DNA of 5,430 nt. Origin: Ruminococcus sp. GTDB lineage: Bacteria; Bacillota; Clostridia; Oscillospirales; Ruminococcaceae. Below the pieces are notes generated by a model that worked only from the letters and a program-made list of their open reading frames with translations, was not told the DNA's origin and made no database searches. Numbering within the stretch: position 1 is the first letter of the stretch; every line of letters starts with the position of its first letter. A program made the position numbers and the translations under genes. Positions 1 through 5,000 of the stretch are shown piece after piece. The DNA is taken from assembly GCA_014799765.1 (NCBI GenBank), contig JAAVHK010000073.1:1-5430 (forward strand), in the 5' to 3' direction.

Positions 1-24
1 AAAATATATAAATTAATAATACAG

Positions 25-62
25 CAGAAAAGACAAATGCAAAACCGCACTTGCCTTTTCTG
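25..62 (-). terminator. Hairpin terminator after the 64-aa gene
   Basis: Two 16-nt arms (25-40 and 47-62) flank a 6-nt loop. On the minus-strand RNA all 16 positions pair, two of them as G-U wobbles. On the plus strand the same two positions would be A-C mismatches, so the structure seems kept for minus-strand transcripts, that is for the gene ending at 107. The U-tail on the minus strand is weak and interrupted. The plus strand has a clean run of six T at 63-68, so some activity on rightward transcripts entering from the left is also possible. Confidence 0.6.
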
Positions 63-106
63 TTTTTTAGTAAATATAGGAGATTTAATATAAATGGGGA
101 GCTTTG

Positions 107-301
107 TTAATCGGAGACAACAGTATATGTGTTGTCTGAGCAGAACTGTTCCAGATGACCGATAATTTTCTTGATGATGCGTACAGAAAAGTTCTTTGCT
201 TCGTTCACATCAAAAGTATTCTCAAAGTACCGTTCCTTGTTGTGTACGACTTTGACATAGCCTGTCTCGCCACTCCACTTGTTTGTCCATTGAATTTTCA
301 T
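107..301 (-). CDS. Small protein of unknown function, 64 aa
   Basis: I do not recognise this protein. It is 64 residues, soluble-looking, with no signal peptide or membrane segment. The first half (W5, W9, then a YVKVV-type strand near 15-19) looks like short beta strands. Residues 33-52, containing IIKKIIGHLEQF, look like an amphipathic helix. The case for a real gene is its signals: a purine-rich Shine-Dalgarno (AAAGG at 314-318, 12 nt from the ATG), a perfect TTGACA/TATAAT promoter 17 bp apart just upstream, and a paired hairpin after the stop. It lies downstream of the broken kinase gene on the same strand but has its own promoter, so it can be expressed alone. The start is the only good ATG after that Shine-Dalgarno. 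A role as a small regulator or antitoxin-like partner of the kinase would be a guess from position only. Confidence 0.7.
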   Translation of the reverse strand: MKIQWTNKWSGETGYVKVVHNKERYFENTFDVNEAKNFSVRIIKKIIGHLEQFCSDNTYTVVSD

Positions 302-347
302 GTTTTCTCTTTTCCTTTCTTTCTGAAAATTGTTAAATTATATAAAT

Positions 348-376
348 ATTATAGCACATTTCGGAATATTTGTCAA
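348..376 (-). promoter_or_regulatory. Sigma-A-type promoter of the 64-aa gene
   Basis: Reading the minus strand, TTGACA (371-376) and TATAAT (348-353) are separated by exactly 17 bp, with a TG one base before the -10 (extended -10). This is a full consensus vegetative promoter. Transcription should start near 341, leaving a leader of about 40 nt before the ATG at 301. It lies 28 bp beyond the stop of the broken kinase gene. Confidence 0.85.
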
Positions 377-403
377 GAGAAAATTAGTATTTTTTATTAT
401 TTT

Positions 404-957
404 TCAGTTTAATTTCAGATAATCAGTAAGTTTATTCAGCCAATTCGGAATTTTTCTGCTTTTCAGAATAAGTTTACCGTTTCTGTATTCAGCGATTTCA
501 CAAAATCCGTTTTCATTATCAAAAAATCTCACTTCATTACAGTATGGCAGAATTTTTGATAAATCCTCAAAACGCTTATTGTATCTGCGTTTTACATCAT
601 CAGATGAAATATCATGCCCACACGGTTTTTTATACGTCTTATGCTCTCATCTGACGAACTTACACCAATATAGTACAGACGTATGAAATAATCAAGTTCA
701 CGAGCTTCACGGATTGTTTTAAGCGTTTTCACACCTGAAAGAGTAGTTTCCTGCGTAAAGTTTATTCTTTTTGAAAGGCAGTCATTAATAAGACTTACTG
801 AAATTTTTCCACCTTTTATGTGGTCATTATTATGTTCAGAAGCAATTTTGTCAGCATCAATAACAATTCCTAAGTCATATCTTTCAGCTGAAAGAACTCC
901 TGAAAGACTGATTTTGCCTACTCCATTAACTCCGCCTATTATTGTGTATATTTTCAT
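404..957 (-). pseudogene. Zeta-toxin-like P-loop kinase, frameshifted
   Basis: The first 113 codons (957 to 619) encode a zeta-toxin/AAA_33-type P-loop kinase. Visible are a glycine-rich P-loop at residues 8-17 (GGVNGVGKIS), a D34-A-D36 motif, a QETTLSG motif at 69-75, and an IRRIKNRV helix at 106-113. Family members (zeta toxins and relatives, classically UDP-N-acetylglucosamine kinases) continue with a GGHD motif. Here the reading frame breaks at about 616-619 and soon hits a stop at 592. In the next frame the expected tail resumes with GHDISSDDVKRRY and runs about 70 codons to a TGA at 404-406, including RFEDLSKILPY and an end near LTDYLKLN. The span of 554 nt is not a multiple of three. 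A loss of about 10 nt would explain it. A second lesion is Ile16 where the P-loop needs Ser or Thr after Lys15. The Shine-Dalgarno AAAGGAG (966-972, 8 nt from ATG) is intact. It starts 31 nt after the RusA-type gene, probably in the same operon. Confidence 0.85.
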
Positions 958-988
958 TGTTGTTTCTCCTTTAAAATTTATATTTCCG

Positions 989-1432
989 TTACAAAAGTTC
1001 TTTTATCGTTATCTCAATACGTGGATTTCTGCTGTAGAATTTACAGCAGGATAATTCAGCTATCTGTTTGTCATCAGCATAGGCAATACCATTCAGAGCA
1101 TCACAGACGATTTTGCAGATATTATCCAAATCAGGCTTTTTCAGCGGTACGATTCTGCCGGACAACATTTCTTCGGACTTTGCTTTGTTTGTATGTTTCG
1201 GAATGCCATAAAAAGCCTTGATATGTACAGAAATAGGTGTATCGGCAGGAAAATAAACTGTCTTATACTGTTCGTTTTTGGCAGTCAGACGGTAAACTGT
1301 CTGAATAAGATTCTCATATTCAGCTGTTTTTTCAGGAGTATATGTTTTTACATAATTACCCTGTCTTGCAAATTTCGGTCTGCCTTTGCCTACAGGTTCA
1401 CCGTCAATGACAATTTCAGCGTGTTGTTCCAT
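989..1432 (-). CDS. rusA: RusA-family Holliday junction resolvase, 147 aa
   Basis: The product matches the RusA family of crossover junction endodeoxyribonucleases, metal-dependent dimers that cut four-way DNA junctions; most known members come from prophages and mobile elements. Seen here are the N-terminal G11-x-P13-x-x-K16-GRPK motif and the catalytic block K99-P-D101-L-D103-N-x-x-K107, followed by CDALNG and D120-D121-K-Q-I. These correspond to the acidic triad and lysine known from E. coli RusA (D70, D72, K76, D91), so the enzyme looks competent. The length is close to Gram-positive relatives and somewhat above the 120 aa of E. coli RusA. I start it at 1432 because AAAGGA (1440-1445) sits 7 nt upstream; the longer reading from 1480 adds 16 unlike residues and overlaps the TraX gene. 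It follows that gene by 13 nt and precedes the broken kinase by 31 nt. Nothing else phage-like (terminase, capsid, replication) is in view. Confidence 0.9.
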   Translation of the reverse strand: MEQHAEIVIDGEPVGKGRPKFARQGNYVKTYTPEKTAEYENLIQTVYRLTAKNEQYKTVYFPADTPISVHIKAFYGIPKHTNKAKSEEMLSGRIVPLKKPDLDNICKIVCDALNGIAYADDKQIAELSCCKFYSRNPRIEITIKELL

Positions 1433-1439
1433 AAATTCG

Positions 1440-1446
1440 TCCTTTC
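1440..1446 (-). promoter_or_regulatory. Ribosome binding site fixing the RusA start
   Basis: The minus strand reads GAAAGGA here, 7 nt before the ATG at 1432, and the site overlaps the TAG stop of the upstream TraX-family gene (1446-1448). This supports the shorter start and suggests translational coupling between the two genes. Confidence 0.75.
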
Positions 1447-2210
1447 TATATTTTTTGAAGCATTGCAATGCATTTGACAATTGCCATCAGTACAAGGTGT
1501 AGCGGATAAAAATAACGTTCTGATTTTCTGAATTTATCATTTTTCCGACTGCATACAGATTTTCTGTCCTGTAATACGTAAATCAATGGTATAGCAAGTA
1601 CAACAGATAACGCTATGAAGTTTTTGCTGAGAATCTGCAATAAACACCAAGTCAGAACCGCTGTTGCCTGAACAGTTTTTTTGTGCCTGCTGTGTTCAGC
1701 TCCGTTCATAATCATAAGCATAGGTATAGCATAAAGTCCGTATTCTGCATTAAGCCAATAGGCTGTTAGTGCCGATATACTTGTAATAAGTCCCTTTATA
1801 CAGAAATCAGTAAAATTCAGAAATTTTCTGTTTGTCGTGATGCACCTGAATACAGTTCCGAAATCCCTGTCACATATCCACATACAGACAAATCCGATAA
1901 AAGCCGTCGGACAAGCGTTGTGTATCTTGGTATTCAATGGATTATCAGTCATCATCATACTGAACGGCACTTCACTCAGAAGACCAACCCACAGAATTTT
2001 CATAAGATGTCTGAATCTGTGTTCTGTATAGTGAAAAGATTTTACTTCCAGAAATATATACAGAGGAACGGAAATATAGCCGATACTTTGCAGAATACAG
2101 CGGATTGTGCTGTTCATTTGCAATATATCATGATACATATTGCTAAATGAAACAGCTGTCAGAAACAACGTCGCACACCATTTCAGAATACGGTAATTGT
2201 CTGTTGTCAA
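1446..2210 (-). CDS. TraX-family integral membrane protein
   Basis: TraX-family proteins (PF05857) are multi-pass membrane proteins; F-plasmid TraX acetylates the pilin N-terminus, but chromosomal Firmicute members have no settled role. Seen here, numbering from the TTG at 2210: about eight hydrophobic segments (roughly 8-24, 37-56, 68-86, 99-113, two within 137-168, 181-212, 234-251), the conserved SEVPF near 79-83, and the family's late aromatic-YPLHL motif at 233-239. The start is uncertain. The TTG has no usable Shine-Dalgarno, its only purine run being almost touching it. The frame stays open to a TAA at 2265-2267. An in-frame ATA at 2244-2246 would add the 12 residues before that TTG and lies 9 nt after an AGGCAGG-type site. 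The usual early Asp-His motif of the family appears replaced by Val20-Ser21. It is the first gene of a likely TraX-RusA-kinase operon, with a strong promoter at 2285-2312. Confidence 0.85.
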   Translation of the reverse strand: MTTDNYRILKWCATLFLTAVSFSNMYHDILQMNSTIRCILQSIGYISVPLYIFLEVKSFHYTEHRFRHLMKILWVGLLSEVPFSMMMTDNPLNTKIHNACPTAFIGFVCMWICDRDFGTVFRCITTNRKFLNFTDFCIKGLITSISALTAYWLNAEYGLYAIPMLMIMNGAEHSRHKKTVQATAVLTWCLLQILSKNFIALSVVLAIPLIYVLQDRKSVCSRKNDKFRKSERYFYPLHLVLMAIVKCIAMLQKI

Positions 2211-2284
2211 ACCTACGGTATTTTCAGAAATTGTTGATTTTTTTATTTTATTTCGCCTGCCTTTTTATAATATTGTTCTTAAAT

Positions 2285-2312
2285 ATTATACCATGTTTTA
2301 AAAATGTGTCAA
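2285..2312 (-). promoter_or_regulatory. Extended -10 promoter of the TraX-RusA operon
   Basis: On the minus strand TTGACA (2307-2312) is followed after 16 bp by TATAAT (2285-2290), with TG one base upstream of the -10. Transcription should begin near 2278. The leader would be about 32 nt to the ATA at 2246 or about 68 nt to the TTG at 2210; the shorter leader agrees better with the position of the purine-rich site at about 2255-2264. Confidence 0.8.
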
Positions 2313-2356
2313 TATATTTTTATTATTTTTCATTAATTTATAATATAAATACGGAT

Positions 2357-2383
2357 AAAAAATACAGCCCATAAAGGACTGTA
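2357..2383 (-). terminator. Rho-independent terminator after the recombinase-like pair
   Basis: An 8-bp stem (2376-2383 with 2363-2370, one G-U pair on the minus-strand RNA) closes a 5-nt loop and is followed on the minus strand by six T (2357-2362), starting 6 nt after the TGA of the upstream gene. A run of six T also follows on the plus side (2385-2390), so it can act in both directions. It separates the recombinase-like genes from the TraX operon. Confidence 0.8.
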
Positions 2384-2389
2384 CTTTTT

Positions 2390-3583
2390 TCAGAACAGGA
2401 GTTTTCTGAGGTCATAGGAAGCCTTGATATTATTGATTGCTACTTTATTGACGTAACCGTATCGCTTTTTCAGAATTTCAATTGATTTGCCTTCTTCGAG
2501 TTCCTTTGCAATAAAAGCCTTGTGCAGTGAAACAGGCGTTACACCTGACGGCAGACCGCATTTTTTGCAGACAATATCAAGAGTATGCTGTAAATTATTG
2601 ATGATGACAGGCTTGAATTTCTTATTGACAAAAATATGGTTATCGGGGTTCTGTTCCATGTAGTTTTTAACAAAAATATCCATATACTGCTGATTATTGC
2701 AGATGTTGAATATTACCTGCTCTGGAATCATGTTTTTTGAATCAATCACAGTCAAGCCGTAATGCTCCAGTGTCTGCTGTAAGCAGTTATTTTTAACAGA
2801 TTCCTCAACGGCTCTTTCGACAATAATGGATTTCAGCCAGTTTATGATTTCATCATTCAGCAGGAACGGAAATACATTCTTTGTCAGACTGACAGTTACT
2901 TTTTTGTTTTCAAAATCGCAGTCCCTGTACCTGATTTTCACTGCTTTTGATGCAAGAAGTCCGGTCATCAGTGTGAATACCAAAAGCCAGCTTGAACGCT
3001 TCGTATTTGTATCAGCGAGACAGTATTCAAGCAGATGTTTCTGCTGTTCAGGTGTCGGAAGATATTCTATCGGACATATTTCACTTCCACATTCCTGCTC
3101 CGTACAGACCGGAATTTCATTGAAATCAAACGTTGTTATGCCGTCTTTGTTCGCATAGTCAAAAACCGCACGGAGTGTAGTATCTACTTTCTGAACGTTA
3201 TTATATGGAAAATCCCTCTGCATTTTACGATAGAAATTCTGCATATCTTCAAGAGTTATTGCAGTAATATCAGCATTCAGATAGTCATAGACCATAACAT
3301 TAAAAAGATTCAAAATTTTCACGATTTCAGGCATTTCAACAATACCAAATGACTTCTTAGCCCAGTATTCAACATAGTCTTTCAGTAAAGTTGTCTGCAC
3401 TTTCGGTACAGCTCGCATTTCTCTGTAGAATGCCATTACTTTTTCTTCAAGTTCTTCCTCGGATTTTGCGTATATTTTCTTGTCCTTGTTTCCTGTTTCC
3501 TTTTTTGAAAACGAATACATATAGTAAAAACTTCCGTTCAGTTCAATAAGTTTTACCTTATCTTTATTAAATTTATCTGCCAT
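2390..3583 (-). CDS. Degenerate tyrosine-recombinase-like protein A, 397 aa
   Basis: The layout is that of a phage/transposon tyrosine integrase: an arm-type N-terminal DNA-binding domain (about 8-55, with a FYYMYSFSK strand and a KIYAKSEEELEEKV segment), a helical core-binding domain (about 62-160), and a catalytic-domain fold (about 175-397). The active site is gone. In box I, TGLLASKAVKI at 207-217, the catalytic Arg is Leu210 and the usual Glu is Lys213. In box II, TPVSLHKAF at 349-357, the HxLRHT pattern has Val351, His354 and Lys355 for His, Arg and His. The later LGH is YGY (375-377). No Tyr sits at the usual distance; Tyr390 is too far downstream by my count. The frame is intact over full length, so this is not an ordinary pseudogene. 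I start at 3583, where AAAGGA lies 7 nt upstream; the ATG at 3613 has no Shine-Dalgarno. DNA binding without strand cleavage is inferred. A strong promoter at 3635-3663 precedes it. Confidence 0.85.
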   Translation of the reverse strand: MADKFNKDKVKLIELNGSFYYMYSFSKKETGNKDKKIYAKSEEELEEKVMAFYREMRAVPKVQTTLLKDYVEYWAKKSFGIVEMPEIVKILNLFNVMVYDYLNADITAITLEDMQNFYRKMQRDFPYNNVQKVDTTLRAVFDYANKDGITTFDFNEIPVCTEQECGSEICPIEYLPTPEQQKHLLEYCLADTNTKRSSWLLVFTLMTGLLASKAVKIRYRDCDFENKKVTVSLTKNVFPFLLNDEIINWLKSIIVERAVEESVKNNCLQQTLEHYGLTVIDSKNMIPEQVIFNICNNQQYMDIFVKNYMEQNPDNHIFVNKKFKPVIINNLQHTLDIVCKKCGLPSGVTPVSLHKAFIAKELEEGKSIEILKKRYGYVNKVAINNIKASYDLRKLLF

Positions 3584-3590
3584 TTCAAAT

Positions 3591-3599
3591 TCCTTTCCT
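3591..3599 (-). promoter_or_regulatory. Ribosome binding site fixing the start of protein A
   Basis: The minus strand reads AGGAAAGGA, ending 7 nt before the ATG at 3583. No comparable site precedes the in-frame ATG at 3613, so the first ten residues of the longer reading are probably leader. Confidence 0.75.
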
Positions 3600-3634
3600 G
3601 ACTGAATATTCATATATTTTATTTGTATATTGAT

Positions 3635-3663
3635 ATTTTATCATAATTACAGGATAAAGTCAA
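3635..3663 (-). promoter_or_regulatory. Internal promoter for protein A
   Basis: On the minus strand TTGACT (3658-3663) and TAAAAT (3635-3640) are 17 bp apart, with TG one base before the -10. It sits in the 96-bp gap between the two recombinase-like genes, 16 bp past the stop of the upstream one. No terminator hairpin is seen in this gap, so protein A can be made both from this promoter and by read-through. The predicted start is near 3628, giving a leader of about 45 nt. Confidence 0.8.
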
Positions 3664-3679
3664 GGGAAATAATTTTGTT

Positions 3680-4738
3680 TTATGTTTTAATCAGACTGCT
3701 GTAAAATTTATCGTCATGACCGTAAATTTCTTTGAGTTCTTCAACAGTTGCACTATTTTTAATGGAATCCGCAAGGTACGAACAGTGCAGGGCAAGCGGA
3801 GTGATACTGCGTGAAATTCCACATTTTTCAGCAATATTCTTCAGAAAGTTTGAAACCGGATAAAATGTTGTTTTGTTTCCTCTTGCATTCGTAAAAAGAT
3901 ATTCGTCCGGATTTGACTGCAAGTAATTCCTGATGATACTTTCTTTCTGTTCGGGATTCTTATAAAGTACGTCACTTTCCACTGCCTTATCTGCAATACG
4001 TTCCTTTAGCCATTCCATACATTCAGTACATACAGGAACAGTCCTGTCTTTTACAATGACAGCTCCGTCATCAAGCCTGACATCATGATTCCGGATTTCA
4101 AAAATATCATTCATATAAATTCCGGTGTACAGTGCAAAGATAATCACAAACGCATTGTTGCTGTTCCGTGAACTCCTGCACTGAATCATAAGAGTTTTCA
4201 TTTCATTTTCTGACAACAGGTTTCTTTCAGATTTATTAGAGACTGTTTTCTTATCTGGAATCTGCATTTTGCTCAAATCAGCGGTCTGTATGCCGATATG
4301 ATTGAATGACTGAAAAATTTCCGTAAGAATTTCATGAAGTCTGTTGATTTCTTCCGTTCTGTATTTTTCAGTAAGTTTATTGTAGTAATTCTGAATGTTC
4401 TCTGCTGATAATTCTGTAATATTACGGTCTATCTCAGAACTAGAAGTTATTGTCCTGACAAATAACAGGTCTGATTTCATCTCAACTGAATTTCCGACAC
4501 TAAGCTGTCCCTTGAAATATACATTGATATAGTCGTTCAGCACAGGATTTTCCGGAGCTGATTTCAGAATATACTTCAGCTTTTCGTCTTCGGTCTGCTG
4601 TAATTTCTCCCAGAGTTCTTCTTCGGTGGGAGCATAGAAACGTTCTCGCCTGCCGTAAAGATTCCATTCCATTTCATAGAAATAGTAAAGTTTACCGTCT
4701 GTCTCAACCTGTCTGATTTTGTAATTCTTCTTTTTCAT
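3680..4738 (-). CDS. Degenerate tyrosine-recombinase-like protein B, 352 aa
   Basis: This is a paralogue of the downstream protein A with the same three-part layout: N-terminal arm-type domain (about 5-48, GKLYYFYEMEW then RFYAPTEEELWEKL), core-binding helices (about 65-160), and a catalytic-domain fold (about 172-352). Shared segments include NIQNYYNKL, a YLQSNPDEYLF block at 272-282, and EKCGxxxxITP near 304-314. Active-site residues are missing: box I reads TGIYMNDIFEI (205-215) with Tyr208 for Arg; box II reads TPLALHCSY (313-321) with Leu315, His318 and Cys319 for His, Arg and His. The third-box His survives as YGH (339-341), but the protein stops 11 residues later with no Tyr in the nucleophile position (Ile350 by count). 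The ATG is supported by GAAAGG (4749-4754), 10 nt upstream, and by a perfect promoter at 4774-4802. It is probably a DNA-binding protein without recombinase chemistry. That role is inferred. Confidence 0.85.
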   Translation of the reverse strand: MKKKNYKIRQVETDGKLYYFYEMEWNLYGRRERFYAPTEEELWEKLQQTEDEKLKYILKSAPENPVLNDYINVYFKGQLSVGNSVEMKSDLLFVRTITSSSEIDRNITELSAENIQNYYNKLTEKYRTEEINRLHEILTEIFQSFNHIGIQTADLSKMQIPDKKTVSNKSERNLLSENEMKTLMIQCRSSRNSNNAFVIIFALYTGIYMNDIFEIRNHDVRLDDGAVIVKDRTVPVCTECMEWLKERIADKAVESDVLYKNPEQKESIIRNYLQSNPDEYLFTNARGNKTTFYPVSNFLKNIAEKCGISRSITPLALHCSYLADSIKNSATVEELKEIYGHDDKFYSSLIKT

Positions 4739-4773
4739 ATTCCGTTTTCCTTTCGGTATTATTCCATATACTA

Positions 4774-4802
4774 ATTATAATATATTTCCGACAGTTTGTC
4801 AA
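4774..4802 (-). promoter_or_regulatory. Consensus promoter for protein B
   Basis: On the minus strand TTGACA (4797-4802) and TATAAT (4774-4779) are separated by exactly 17 bp, a perfect vegetative consensus. The start should be near 4767, giving a leader of about 29 nt that contains the Shine-Dalgarno. Short inverted AT-rich hexamers (4757-4762 and 4777-4782) flank the start region but are too simple to call an operator. Confidence 0.85.
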
Positions 4803-4954
4803 TTTGAAATCAGGATAATTTATTCCATTATTTTGCAATTGAAAACTACAGTAAACTGCGAAAATCATTGAACCACAACAGATAATTATTTCAGTCAATT
4901 GATTAGAAAATGATGTTTGTTAAAAATGTTAAATCCAAACTTTGACAAAATATA
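4803..4954. other. Divergent intergenic region without a gene
   Basis: This AT-rich stretch lies between the leftward promoter of protein B and the rightward promoter of the AAA-like gene. I see no supported reading frame. It holds a palindromic TCAATTGA (4894-4901), a heptamer TGTTAAA repeated at 4918-4924 and 4927-4933, and a weak GTTTG/CAAAC inverted pair (4915-4919 and 4936-4940). An isolated TTGACA at 4942-4947 is 30 bp from the nearest TATAAT, too far to be its -35. Any of these could be operator sites, but none is strong. Confidence 0.4.
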
Positions 4955-4983
4955 TTGCTTTTTATCTTGTAATGTTGTATAAT
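4955..4983 (+). promoter_or_regulatory. Promoter of the AAA-ATPase-like gene
   Basis: TTGCTT (4955-4960) and TATAAT (4978-4983) are 17 bp apart on the plus strand. The -10 is perfect and the -35 partial. Transcription would start about 4989-4991, only about 10 nt before the ATG at 5001, so the mRNA would begin almost at its Shine-Dalgarno (GGGTGAT, 4990-4996). Confidence 0.6.
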
Positions 4984-5000
4984 AATGATGGGTGATATTC

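Noticed and set aside
155..1054. Plus-strand open frames at 155-412 and 818-1054
   Set aside because: They are antisense to the 64-aa gene and to the kinase remnant, have no ribosome site, and their translations are Phe/Cys/Ile-rich and unlike any protein family.
1433..1480. Longer RusA reading starting at 1480
   Set aside because: The extra 16 residues overlap the TraX coding end and lack family similarity, while a good ribosome site supports 1432.
1021..2374. Plus-strand open frames opposite the RusA and TraX genes (1021-1221, 1193-1477, 1837-2031, 1920-2150, 2147-2374)
   Set aside because: Low-complexity, Cys/Phe-rich translations antisense to well supported genes, with no Shine-Dalgarno sites.
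2826..3352. Plus-strand open frames at 2826-3158 and 3035-3352
   Set aside because: Shadows of the recombinase-like gene on the other strand; no initiation signals and no recognisable motif.
2390..4738. A recombinase-in-trio (RIT) element or an active integrative element
   Set aside because: Only two recombinase-like genes are present, both without catalytic residues; no third gene, excisionase or attachment-site repeat is visible.
4757..4782. AT-rich inverted hexamers around the start of the protein B transcript as an operator
   Set aside because: TATTAT/ATAATA pairs arise easily in such AT-rich DNA and one arm is largely the -10 box itself.
4704..4898. Minus-strand 64-aa open frame overlapping the start of protein B
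   Set aside because: It spans the consensus promoter and ribosome site of protein B and has no start signal of its own.
4942..4947. TTGACA as the -35 of the AAA-like gene
   Set aside because: It is 30 bp from the TATAAT, too far for sigma-A recognition; TTGCTT at 17 bp fits better.
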